Origin: Entonaema liquescens
Taxonomy: Eukaryota; Ascomycota; Sordariomycetes; Xylariales; Xylariaceae
Length of the DNA stretch: 64,000 bases
Direction of reading: 5' to 3'
NCBI GenBank assembly: GCA_902805475.1
Contig: CADCSX010000009.1
Location: forward strand, 248,001-312,000
The notes beneath the pieces are model-generated. The model saw only the letters and a program-made list of their open reading frames with translations, searched no databases and had not been told where the DNA came from. The translations under genes were made by a program, and so were the position numbers. Shown here one piece after another: positions 26,950-38,363 of the stretch (its first letter is position 1; the number at the start of each line of letters is the position of its first letter).

Positions 26950-28545
26950 TCACTCCTTCTTCTTCTCCATCTTCGGGAGCCCGATCCAGAGGAGTAAGAT
27001 GACACCCAACAATGCGAGGATAATAGGCTGCAGTACCTGCACACCCTTCGCTTGTGCGATCGCTCCGACTGCAAATGGCAGGATAGCCGCCCCGCTACCA
27101 CCGAACGCCGCTGCAAATCCGATAGCACCGACGTGGAGGTGTCGAGGAAGCAGCTTGGATACAGCGACAACAGCAGCAGGGAATAGAGGCCCGATGAAAA
27201 AGCCCTGTAATCCTACAGCGACGGCGGAAACGTAGAATTGGGGAACGAGCCAGAACAACAGCTCGAGCCCCATCGTAAGAGGAAGGTATATCATGATCGC
27301 GAGCTTCTCTCCTAATTTCGGTGTCACGAACCCCAAGACCACACGTCCGATTGTCAGGCCGAGCCAGAATCCGGTGGCTGTCATACCACTAGCGAAGGGC
27401 TCGCCATTTCTTACCTGGATCATAAACTCGACGATCCAGCCTCCCAGAGCGACTTCGATACCGACATAACCTAGTAGGAACAGAGCACAAAGCCAAGTGA
27501 CACGAGCTGCGGGCTGCTTCAACAGGGCTTCCTTAAGGCTGCCCTGAGATGAGTCGGAATGCTTCGTTAGGGATTCCCGATACTCGCGTCCTGTGGCCTT
27601 CCAGAAGCAGCTAACACAAGCAGCTACCTCAATCGCGGCCATCCCGATCTAACCGAGTTAGCTGCATGTCTTCCCCCCCACGAAATTGTATAACTCACCA
27701 TGAGGTAGTAGAAGGCATACCAGGGCAAATTGCCTTTGGTAATCATAGTCGTGGCGATTAGCGGGCTAAGAACAGCACCGACACCGTAGAGACCGTGGAG
27801 AAATCCGAGCATCTCGTTCGCGCGAGCCATGTTGCCGATCCATGCGTTCCATGCAGCATCCGCAATGCCATTTCCGAAACCCGCCAGTATAAAGGTAATT
27901 ACTAAGACTGGATAAGGTGGGTGGACAGCGACGATGATGTATGCTAGCAGATGACACCCTGACGAGATGGCGGCGACGCCCCTCTGACCTGCTTTAAGGT
28001 GGATAGGGTTGTTTAAGAATGCCGCTGCCGTGTATCCTACAAAGGGTGAGAGGAAGATGAGCGATACGATCAGATATGTGAGACCATAATGCGCTTGAAT
28101 CTAGGTTCTGTGTCAGTCATACGTTTTTAGACTATAAATCCATAAACTTTAAGAGTTAGTTGCCTTACGTATGGAATGAGGGGCTACGCAACCAATTCTC
28201 GTTAGCAACCCATTTACATCTAGTACAGGTTCCAATATAATAACTTACACCATAAGCAGCGTCGTTAGCGCCCATGACGATGAACGACCAAAAGCATGCA
28301 GCAACCCGCGGGATGTTCTTCCGAGGGTAGTTCCATTTTTGCACAACGTCTGTAGTCGTGCTCGGCGGAGGAAGCGAACTTGTATCCTGCCTTGGAGTAG
28401 TATCGCCGTCGTTGCCAATTGTCTTACCACGGACTTCGCTGTCAACAGGATTCTGCTTCGGCAGAGTGGACATGTACACCGGCTCTAGCTCCATCTCAAG
28501 GACCGAGGTCGATGAACTTCCATTCTGCTGTTCGTGTGTTGCCAT
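26950..28545 (-). CDS. Major facilitator superfamily transporter (Bsc6-like)
   Basis: Predicted polytopic plasma- or organelle-membrane transporter of about 470 aa with some 12 hydrophobic segments; the substrate is unknown. Exons on the minus strand are 28545-28249, 28183-28169, 28100-27699 and 27648-26950, with introns of 65, 68 and 50 bp. Exon 2 is only 15 nt (encodes PLIPY) and restores the MFS helix-1/2 junction ...NDAAYG-PLIPY-IQAHYGLTY. The hydrophilic N-terminus is Ser/Thr/Gln-rich (about 70 residues) before the first helix at FWSFIVMGANDAAYG. Later motifs include LSPFVGYTAAAFLN, GFLHGLYGVGAVLSPL and FLLGYVGIEVALGGWIVEFM, which I associate with fungal MFS proteins annotated as 'bypass of stop codon protein 6'. 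The C-terminus is short and basic (KMEKKKE). The family is secure; the subfamily is tentative. Confidence 0.85.
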
Positions 28546-30633
28546 GGCGGTCGCGTGGCTTGTCGGTTTCCTTTGTCTTCAATGCTAAAGGGAGGTATAG
28601 CGGCAGACGGAACTGAAGAACGGGAAGCATAAAATCGAACCCCAACGTAAAAAAACAAACAAGACCGCGTCGTACTCGTCTCTTATGTATGTACCAACGG
28701 AGAAGCTTCGGTCAAGGACCCGGTCACTGACGGGCTAGGGTCCACGACCAAGCTGACGGCGTAAGGTAGGGTCGCCACTTTCTTCCTTGGCCATGGGGCA
28801 GAAACCAAGTTGGGAACCCCCAGGAGCCCCAAGAATCGCAACGGTAGAACATCGGAATACTCCACATCTTGCGTTGGAGCGTGTTTTATGATTACGAGGT
28901 CCCGTCGCGGGGTCGATAGGTTCCTGAAAAGGGAATCTCCGCCCGCCGCTCAACTCCGCCCATCTGGACGAGTCCGCCATTGGGAATAATCGAGTCTGCT
29001 CCCCGGCCCGTACATCCCCTCATTTCCATCGTTGCTCGCCAGCTTGACTCACCGGTCAACGATATCTGACCAGAGAAAGATGACGCCGAGCGGTCTTCGC
29101 ATAGGGTCACGATTATAATCTAGTCTCGTACAAGGTGGATGAATATGTGAGATATAAGATCTAGTTGTCTACTCTGGGAAAAAGAAGGCATTTACTATAC
29201 CAGAATCTATTGTCATTGGAGCATTTCTAGTTGCTTCAGGTAGGTATAAATACAGTATTTTCGACAACTCTGCAGGACTCAGATAAATTCGAGGGCATCA
29301 CGCTCTATTCTTCTCATGAGACGAGCAACAGGTAGAGCAGGTAACGATACCAAGAAGTACCTAAATTAAAACTGCTAGTTAAGATTTGATAGTCGGTGGG
29401 TTAACGTAAGACAACTACGCCAGATATTGACTAACTCGCCGGGTATGCACTTCTATATAAGCAAAATCTGAGTTAGAAGATGGATAGCCAACCATATAGC
29501 TACTCCAAACTTGAGAACTAGACCCCTCATATATACCTACTGCAGGTGCACATCTTTCATTTCTCGCCAAGACAGGACTGCAAGTGTGGAGAGAACCAAC
29601 TGTATACATTTAAGGCTTTCTTATCATAACTTTATACTCTCCAACTTCCCCTCAGCCCTACGTACCTAACCTCGAGAGCATACGGTAGTAGTAGACGCCA
29701 ATAGTACTAGTTAAGAAATCCGGTGTGCTTGGCTTACTTGAACCCTCCAAGTTAGGCTTGACTGAAGACTATTCAGCTGCGAAATATGTATCCTGGATGT
29801 AACCCCAGAACTATAGCTGCCGGTTGGCATGTTATGACTACCCCTTAACTGGTACATTCAGCAACTACCTCTACCTAAACCACACACCTCTAATATTTTC
29901 GTTACTATTATATGCAGGTTGGCCAGCAAAGAGAGAATTGCTCATGCTTTACTAAATCGACTTTCCTATTTACTATTCTAAGGACTAGCTGCAAGAGCCT
30001 TCCTTTTACGTTGATAAAGGTAATGTACCTTATAGTGTTGACTAATCAGCTTGAATTTGGGACATATCTTAGCTAAGGGCTTGAAATGTTCCTAACACGA
30101 CTTACGGCTTTAGAGGTATAGATGAATGAATAGATATTCAAACCGTATACAATATCCTACCGCTGCATTGAACTTGTTAGGCGCAGAACGCGAGGATCAT
30201 ACATGGACGAAATAATGGAATCAGCCTTAGTCAACATAATAGATGATTTCCTCGTAGCTATTTGTTGCTATTGGAGCGAATCACTCCCTCGGACACCGCA
30301 TAATATAAGCAGTTCCTTTCTCTCCTATAGTGGATATTCGTGTTCATACCGGGCCAAAACCGTCCCTCTATTCGAACGCCGTGCGGGTTAAGCTTCTCGA
30401 TCCAGTCCCTAGAGCTTCCCAAAATCCTAGTTCCCAGCTAGATCCAACCCTTCCCGAGATATCGTAACCAATGATGCAGTTTTCCTATTTAATCCGCACC
30501 CCCAAGATGCCCTTTCACCCCTTAACTCCGGTTTATGCGAATGTATAGTATGATACAAGTTTCCCTCCTCGTTCACACAACTAATTTGACTGTCACCTGA
30601 TTTCGACGTTTACTAACAACACGGCTGGCAGCC
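28546..30633. other. Intergenic, MFS promoter side and 3' flank of the next gene
   Basis: The neighbour at 26950-28545 is transcribed leftward, so 28546 onward is its 5' region. The frames at 28.7-29.1 kb on the minus strand overlap each other and match nothing known. Scattered ACCTA/TAGGT words are present. No RNA gene or repeat of note is visible. Confidence 0.5.
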
Positions 30634-32517
30634 CTAGCGCCCATGTAGCTTTCGAAACCAGTGTGACATGTGCTTCCATTTCTGATGTTTTGCTTTTCGA
30701 TCTTGGTTATCCCTGTCGGTTTCTTGTACAATATTCCGAATCGAGGATTTGCACCGAAGACTGGGGTTTTCGCTAAATTCGATTTCAATGGGTTTGAGGG
30801 ATACAGGGTCGGTTGAATAAGATGCCGAAATAACCCGTTGCCTCGTAGACAAAGGAGATGATGCTGATGATGTGGAATTGCTTTGTGAAGCAAGGTCAAT
30901 TGGAGTGAGAGTAGCTGGCGAATCTAATACGGCTGCCAGTGGGCTCGCTTGACTCCGGTTCGAAAGGCTTGTTTCCCAATCGCCACTGAACCCCCGCTTA
31001 TTCTTTAATTCTTGCTTCGGACTACTTCTAGCCCGGTCGCGTGTTTCTGTCTCCGTGGCATTGAACTTCTGTATGAAACTAGCTCCAGTAGATGTCGCCC
31101 TCCTAGGTAGCATATTCGGTCTCTGCTGATCACCCACCCGCAAGGTGCCTGGAAGTTTCAGTCGACTACCAGGATTGGTGGCACTAGGTTTTGATGTCGC
31201 CCCGAAGTTTACGCTCACGGACCGATTCCGAGCTATTGCACTTGGGCTTAGCGGCGTAGTGGGAGAAGATGGGGATATAATGCCGAAATCTGCCGGCTTC
31301 CAGTTAGGGGACCACCCGTGACGAAGTACTACCCATATAGCCGATATGGTAATGAAGGTCTTCTGCCAATCTTCGACTGGCTGTGTTGTTCGCTCAGCGG
31401 TGTTTCCTCCACTAGTGGGAGAGGTAGGTGGAGATAAAATAGGAGAAGTCGGAGGATAACGGCTAGCAGATTGTGAGACTGTTGTATAGGAATCCAATAT
31501 ATCGAGTGAAGAGTTTGTGAGAGTGGCCATTATAGGATGGCGTCGACAACTAGGGTCGATTATGCTAAAAGTAAATTTGCAGTCAGGTACGGGCGTCGTG
31601 GGCGTAAAACCTGGCGAAGTCGGCGTGGCTGGTAAGGATTTAGTTGTCATCTGCTTGCGAACCCATCTAGCTGTCGTGGTGTTTCCATTCGAATCAACCG
31701 TGACGAATTCATAGGAGCAAGAGCCGGTACCGTTGAACCTTGGCGTCGCGGTCCAAACCGTTCCGTCGGCTAGCACGATCTCGGCCTTGTCTTCTGTTAA
31801 AACCGGACTCAATATCGCTAATAGTTCACGGGACTTGAGGTCGTCATCGTCGCCATCACTATCCAATCCGGAACCCTGCGCATCATAATCCTCACTCTTG
31901 ACCAACATGATATCCCGGATACCCAATTCGCGCTTCATGCGAGCAATGAGTGGAAAGCGCTTTAGCAAGGGTACGATCAAAGGTCCAGACACGGCAAAGG
32001 ATGGAAATACGTCAATGGCTGGTCTCGGGCGCCGGTTAGCTGCTAACTGCTGCATCTGAAGTAGCAGCTTAGGTCGTATATGTATCAGACGCTGCTTGTT
32101 GCGTAGCCTTGGAGGCGGGTGGGCAAGGAAGAAGGTGGTACTTTTCCGCATGGCTTTCCCCCGGTTGCGACGAGCTGAAGACGAAACACGGCTCGCGTCA
32201 CTATCGGATGCAAGTGAGCCTTCATCTTCGCTCATTGCTTCTGGCTTGGCTGTCGTCGAATCGCATTGGGGCTCTTGGAACCTCACAGTAGCGTCAGATG
32301 CCCTAGGTATATGTTCCGAAAGAGGACGAGGTCGTCTTATAATTGGCGAAGTAGGTTCATCAAGAGAAGGAGATGTGCTAGGGTGATATGAAGAAGATCT
32401 TTTTATAGGTGCTGCGAAAGCAGATCGCAAGAGGGGATGCCGTCGATGACCAGGCTGAGGAGCCGGCCGATTTGAATACTCGTGGCCATGCAAGCTGGCT
32501 CCCGAGTGAAGGAACAT
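30634..32517 (-). CDS. Conserved filamentous-fungal protein of unknown function
   Basis: Single-exon gene, 627 aa from the first ATG (32517, MFLHSGASLHG); the frame is open seven codons further but only to a TTG. I do not recognise a named family with certainty. It has a Ser/Pro-rich N-terminus with Arg patches (residues about 1-130), then a compact block about 135-300 (RPKLLLQMQQL, RPAIDVFPSFAVSG, DIMLVKSEDYDAQ, an acidic DSDGDDDD run, then EIVLADGTVWTATPRFNG and YEFVTVD). A second folded-looking part holds CKFTFSIIDPSCRRHPIMATL and WQKTFITISAIWVVLRHGW. Proline/serine linkers (TPTSPGFTPTTP, PPTSPILSPPTSP) are typical phosphorylation-type sequence. The C-terminus is basic (KHQKWKHMSHWFRKL). 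No signal peptide is seen. Confidence 0.75.
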   Translation of the reverse strand: MFLHSGASLHGHEYSNRPAPQPGHRRHPLLRSAFAAPIKRSSSYHPSTSPSLDEPTSPIIRRPRPLSEHIPRASDATVRFQEPQCDSTTAKPEAMSEDEGSLASDSDASRVSSSARRNRGKAMRKSTTFFLAHPPPRLRNKQRLIHIRPKLLLQMQQLAANRRPRPAIDVFPSFAVSGPLIVPLLKRFPLIARMKRELGIRDIMLVKSEDYDAQGSGLDSDGDDDDLKSRELLAILSPVLTEDKAEIVLADGTVWTATPRFNGTGSCSYEFVTVDSNGNTTTARWVRKQMTTKSLPATPTSPGFTPTTPVPDCKFTFSIIDPSCRRHPIMATLTNSSLDILDSYTTVSQSASRYPPTSPILSPPTSPTSGGNTAERTTQPVEDWQKTFITISAIWVVLRHGWSPNWKPADFGIISPSSPTTPLSPSAIARNRSVSVNFGATSKPSATNPGSRLKLPGTLRVGDQQRPNMLPRRATSTGASFIQKFNATETETRDRARSSPKQELKNKRGFSGDWETSLSNRSQASPLAAVLDSPATLTPIDLASQSNSTSSASSPLSTRQRVISASYSTDPVSLKPIEIEFSENPSLRCKSSIRNIVQETDRDNQDRKAKHQKWKHMSHWFRKLHGR

Positions 32518-33112
32518 TATGAGAATAAGTCCATCCAAGCTTCCGCTTTCTGCGGCTCAAGTGGAGAGAATCCTTTACGACAGGCTCAAGTCGAAATATC
32601 CAGGTAGGTTTCCGGGGTAGTTTCCAGGTAGTTTCGATGAACGGGCAAGTGATAGGTGAGTATAGTCTTACACTGCCATAAGACAGATCATAATGTATCT
32701 TATGGTATAAAATCCTACAAACCCCACAGATTCTAGGCTGCCTTTTAGGAAATACAACGGGGAGAGCAAATAAGAGGAATTCGAAGGATATGGAGTATGG
32801 GATAATAGTCGTGTATTAGTCGCGGAGGCTGAGTTTTTTTTTTTTTCTTTTTTCTTTTTTTCTTTTTTGGTAGGGATCCAAAGCCGTTAAACAAGAGACG
32901 ATCGCATACAACGTTGAAGCGGCAGTGTTGAAGCTTTAGGTAGTTAACGCGGTAAAAGGTTATTTGGGGGTTGTTAAGGTAGATCCAAGTGGAGAGCTGA
33001 GTCTGTGGCCTGACAGGCTGAACGTTGTTCGGGCTCGTCTAGAAACGCCTAGCGTCCAAGGATTAGAGGGGTTTTGTTAAGGGTTGCTTCAGTACAGTGG
33101 TAATAGTGGTAA

Positions 33113-33167
33113 GGGGGAGGTAGTAGGGGGCGTTTAAGGGGTAGGGGGGTTAAGGGGTTAATGGGGG
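33113..33167 (+). other. G-run cluster with quadruplex potential
   Basis: Six runs of four to six G on the + strand lie within 55 bp, the last four separated by loops of only 2, 4 and 5 bases (TA, TTAA, TTAAT). It sits about 600 bp upstream of the start of the leftward gene at 32517. The potential to form a G-quadruplex follows from the run spacing; function is unknown. Confidence 0.6.
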
Positions 33168-35100
33168 AGTTTCGAGGGTTAAAATGTTCAGTCAAGGATG
33201 TGTATATAAAAGGTATGTATTTTCATACATATATCCATACATATATATACATACAATGATAATATTAAGCATATATATGCGTATGGATATATATACCTTA
33301 TTATATATACCTTATGCACGGGAGCGGCGGTGGATCTGATCGTTGTTTAAAACCATGTGCGTGCCCCGTCGGCTTGGTAAGAAGTTCCACCTGCTTCAGC
33401 TCGAGTTCGGATACAAGCCGAGCTTTCTCGCTAAGGACCCGCTGTCGTCTGAAAAAAAAAAAAAAAAAAGGTCGCACCAGAAAATAATCGAATCAGTTTT
33501 GTCAGATCAGGCCGAGGCTGGTTTTAGTTGCCTGAGCTATTCCAAGCTACAGCTTCTGGGGCATGTAATGCATACACATACATGACATAACACACGTGTA
33601 GCGACTCATTAGCTTCGACGTTTTTTTTTCTTCTCTCTTTCTTTTTCTTAACCCGAGAACGGGCATATACAAAATGCACTTCTGTCAACAAGAAAGAAAA
33701 AAAAAATGAAAAGAGGATCTTCAGGACTGCATTAGATATGTAAGCCACTGAGTTAAATTAAGCAGAAAAAAAAGAAACACATAATATGTCTAAAAGATAA
33801 AGTCGTACATTGTACATCGTACTATAATAAGGGCAGCGGGAAATAAAAATGGCAAGCAAGGTAGCATTGAGACCTTGATGTTTTATTATTATTTGTTATT
33901 GCGGTAATAATCCATAAATCGTGGTTGGAATGGAAGAATGCGCTTTTGCTTAAATGTTCCATGTCTGCATGTACATAGTACCACAAATGATGGATGCGAT
34001 TACGAAAAATCGGTATAGAACCTACTTGGCTCGATAGAGACGGGAAAGATCCAGATAGTGTTATCGGAACCTGGTTGGCCGGCAATTAGTTATGCAGATA
34101 TGGGCCACTAAGAGGTCACGAAAATGTTCTTAAGAGGTATAGTAGCAGAGAACTTGTAGAGGAGACAACCGACAACCCTTCTCAAATATTTTGACATACT
34201 TATAGGTAGTAGGTAGGTACCTAGGTAGGTAGGTAGTGTTTGTTACCCTTGGGTGGTATCTAAGATAGTGAACCTACATTATATGTAGCAGTTTAGGCAG
34301 CTGTATTGGAGGCTCGACAGGTCGCCCCATAGGGCAGAATAACCCACCGGACATTTCGGCGTTCTAGGCTTCCATATTCTTCTACCTTCAGTTGGTGCGG
34401 ATTCTGGCTGTCCACGAATTCCTATTGGTTCGATGCGTGTGCTCGGCATTGTATAGCCGGGCTTGTTAGAGGCCGATCACACCGATACATGTCCACCCTT
34501 TTCCATTCTTGTCTTTTCCTGTAAGTAATCGCTAATTTGGGTAATTATCCTGTCAACAATATCTTCATTATCATTATTTTGATGCATGTACGATTTCAAA
34601 CTCGATGATGATGACGAACCTACCGTATCCACAACCCACAAGTGGTAAATTTCCGAGCGAAGTAATACCAAATGGTCAAAGATCGACAGCGTTATTCGTC
34701 TGCCTGGATATCAAGGAAACGAACCTCAAAATAACTACCTTAGGTTCTTTACTATTACAATGTAAGCACATAGCGATAGAGCGGTGACTTCGGGTTTACC
34801 CATCCTTAACAACGCTAAGACAGGAAAGCAAAAAAGTTGAGACCAGAACTGCAAGACATGCTGTCCCATCCACCTCGTTAGTTAGCTTGTAGACTATCCG
34901 CACGTGTATCCAATCAGGACTTGTGAGAGAATCCTATTAATATGTCGGTGAGAGTATAGTAGAATAGAATGTTTGATGATCGTGGAACCATGTGCCTTGA
35001 GCTGGAGGCAGGTCAACCCAATTATATCTTGGCGCATTATCCTAACCTTTAACCCGAAATAGCAAGGCGCCTTTACTAGCGCACATTGGGTTGAACTTCT

Positions 35101-35411
35101 TCCTTATTATTTTATTAACATAATTTTTATATTAAATTATAATTAATTTTATACGTTAATTTTTATTTATAATTTTTAAAATTTAAATAATTAATTAATT
35201 AAATATTAAATAATAATTAATTATAAATTAATTTTAAATTAATTAATAATTAATTAAAATATTTTAAATTTTAAAAATTTAAAAAATAATAAAATAATAA
35301 TCGATTTTTAATTAATTTTTAATCGATTAAATAAAAAATGTAAAATTTAATAAATAATACGCGTTATAATTATAACGTATTTAATAAATATTACGTTTTA
35401 TAATTTAACGC
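35101..35411. repeat. Extreme A+T island, probable RIP relic
   Basis: About 310 bp made almost wholly of A and T, with TTAATTAA-type words and only a handful of G/C bases, bounded sharply by normal sequence on both sides. In Pezizomycotina such islands usually come from repeat-induced point mutation (C to T on both strands) of a transposon copy. The source element is no longer recognisable. Confidence 0.6.
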
Positions 35412-36955
35412 ATTTCCAACGTTTAAAAACCTTAAAGCTTATCTTACTGTGGAGACTTTAATTGAATCTTGGCTACTTAAAAGTCTGCCTAATCGGGTTA
35501 GAGGTTGGGGTGATGCGCCAGGATATAGTTGGGTTGACCTGTATACTCGCCTTGAGTAGCCTGAGTAGCTTGGGTTAGCAACTTGTCTCCGTAATGGTCT
35601 GGGACGGTCTTTCGAGAGAGTATCATAGAGTCGGCAATGATATTCGAATTCGGTCATCGTTCGTCTTCATACCTATTCTCCGTTCCGCACCGAGGTTCGA
35701 TTACATACATATTATTAATATTATCGAGTATCGAGGATCGAGGATGGTACCACCGAGATCCACGAGAACATTCATAATCGGCTTTCTCGGATATTTATTA
35801 CTCATGTGCCAACTATATCCTCATCTTAGCAAAGAAGATTTTCAATGGCTCCCGCGAACTAAGAGAGAAGCTATCTCTAGCCTTACGTACCGAGGCCGAA
35901 CTCATGTGTCAAAAATTCGCGAGCACGAATGCGGACGGTCAACTGCTCTATAATACTGGCATTGGCATACTAACAGGTCTTTCTCCAGGGACAAGGACGG
36001 CATGCCGTGATTTCCGTCTGACCAGCTTTTTTTTTGTCATCTGTGTGACATCTGTCAGATATTGAATCTCATATTTATACCTTACCTAGGTAATTGACAT
36101 CAAGGATCGACTATTTATGATGACTTATGACAACATGACTGGGTCTCAGATTTATCCCATCTCAGAACCTGATTCGCATTTGCTTTTATGATAGAAAGAA
36201 TCTAAGATAGAAGTATAAATATTCAGATACATGCAGATTCAAGCCGTTTACGCCTCATGTTTGCGTTGGGCGATTTTTACCTATACACTTACATCAAGAG
36301 GTGCAGAAGAATAAAAAAGACAATACTTAAGTAAAGTTCCCATTTCATCAACGTGCATTAAACAGCCACTTGCAATGGAACGCCACGAAAGCCATGAAAA
36401 CCGGGATACCACACATTGAAAATCAACCTTAAATAAGTAGTGGGCGGTAAAAGGGAGATGAGCTATGCGAGGCTGGTCACATCGTGATGTTACCCACCTC
36501 TAGTTCAGGATAAGATTTGTGCCTCCCATGTAAGCCAAGGTAATAATGACCTTCGTGGCGGTGCTCGGGAATCATCTCATTGTCAGCAGACGATTCCTTC
36601 GTAATTTCCTCGTCTTTGGGACGTTCCTGTTGATACATAAAGTACCTATCTAATGTATATCAATGACCTCAGATAAGGAGTCTTATCTAATCGGATGATT
36701 ATCTAAGGAGAGACATACACATGTACGATGTTAGATAACCTGGAAGTCTTCTGTACCTACCTTACGTACCTTCCGTCACCAGCCACAATAACCCCGCCAA
36801 CTGACTTAGGTTAGGTTACTTAGTATTCTAACGCCTGTTCCACTCTTTTATTCGAGGCCAGATTAATAAGTACAATAACGAACGTACAATCACCAACGTT
36901 ACCCTAAGTACCTAATCCAAAGACAACAACTCGCAGCTATCTGTTACCTTCAACC

Positions 36956-38363
36956 ATGCCCTTACTGGATTCTGCAAATCCCAAAAGATCATTAATTGGT
37001 TCGTTTCTAGCTTGGAAGGGACTACTCCTATGTATTGTTATCGGGAGTAGTGTCGGTCTAGCTTACGACACCTCAAGTACTTTGCTATCCCCCGAGATAG
37101 CTTCATCTCATGAACCTACATTCGACTTGGCCACAAAATTAACAAGATGGGACTCTGTTTACTTTATAGAAGCCTCTCGTCGAGGCTATCTATTTGAACA
37201 GGAATGGGCATTTGGCCTTGGGTTCCCAACAGTCATCTCCTATCTTAGTCGAGGTTTTTAATCCTATTTCTTATGTGATACTGCCTGCGGCACCCATTCC
37301 TTATTCTGACCGGTATCAACAGGACTTTCTAGCTTGGGATTTCAGGCTCATGGACCCATCGAACCTCTAATAGGGATCTTACTGGCTCATACATCCCACC
37401 TACTTTCTGTGCTTGCTTTATATCAGCTCGGACTTGTTGTTTTAGGGAACCGACGACTCTCCTTCGTCGCAGCGCTATTGCATATCCTCTCTCCGGCTGG
37501 AGTCTTCTTGTCTGCGCCATACAATGAAAGCACATTCGCCTTTCTATCCTTTACCGGTTATCTCTTCTTTGCCAAGGGGTTACTTGGGCCAAAGCGGACC
37601 TTTGCCCACGATGTAAGCTTGGTCGCTTCAAGTATGTGGTTTAGCTTCGCTACCACGTTTCGTAGCAATGGCCTGTTTAATGGAATTCCATTTGCGATTG
37701 CACTAGCACATGAGCTCACAATGCCACCTACTTTCACCAGTGTACGGCGACGCTTTGCTCTACTATTGGGAGGTCTGGTAATAGCAATTAGCTTTGTGAT
37801 ACCGCAACTTGCTGCATTCCAAGTCTTTTGTTCCGTCCCTTCTGGTACTAAGTTAAGACCCTGGTGCAAGAGCATGTTTCCCAGTATTTACTCGTTTGTC
37901 CAAGCACGTTATTGGTAAGTCGAAGATTGTTCCTTATGCCGATGACGCTAATGCTAGGAATAGGAATGTAGGCTTTCTTCGCTACTGGACGCCGTCGAAT
38001 ATACCCCTTTTCCTACTCGCTACGCCGATGGTTTACATTCTTATAACATCAAGTCTACAGGCCATCCGCCAGCCTCTGGGCATCACCTCCAAAGGATCCA
38101 ATGCTGGCAATTACTCCTACCTTGTAGTGCTACTCCGCTCCATGGCCTTATCCCAGCTCATCCTAGCTGCTCTGGCCATTACAAACTACCACATCCAAAT
38201 CATTACAAGAATCTCATCAGGATATCCACTTTGGTACTGGTGGTTAGCAAAACTTATCACTGACAAGAACACTTCAACATTTGGTACAAACGTCGTAAGA
38301 TTTATCATCATGTATGCTGCCATTCAAGGAGCTCTATTCGCCTCCTTCCTTCCTCCAGCTTAA
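36956..38363 (+). CDS. GPI18: GPI mannosyltransferase 2 (Gpi18/PIG-V)
   Basis: ER multi-spanning enzyme that adds the second mannose to the GPI-anchor precursor. Exons are 36956-37253, 37323-37914 and 37964-38363, with introns of 69 and 49 bp; 429 aa, close to family size. The joins are in phase: RG-LSSLGF at the first, ARYW-NVGFLRYW at the second. Diagnostic motifs are TRWDSVYF and GYLFEQEWAFGLGFP near residues 60-90, SPAGVFLSAPYNESTFAFLSF and TTFRSNGLFNG in the middle, and the C-terminal FLPPA ending. About eight hydrophobic segments are visible. The first donor (G|GTTTTT) is weak, though the branch site TCTGAC and acceptor CAACAG are good. The second donor, GTAAGT, is ideal. Confidence 0.93.

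Larger units (their letters stand above)
32518..36955. other. 4.4-kb intergenic region
   Basis: Lies between a leftward gene and GPI18, so it holds two divergent promoters. Notable contents are a T/C tract at 32834-32868, a G-rich cluster at 33113-33167, AT microsatellite sequence at about 33200-33315, an A18 run at 33452-33469 and an A+T island at 35101-35411. No gene is supportable. The frames at 35594-35953 and elsewhere match nothing. Confidence 0.5.
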
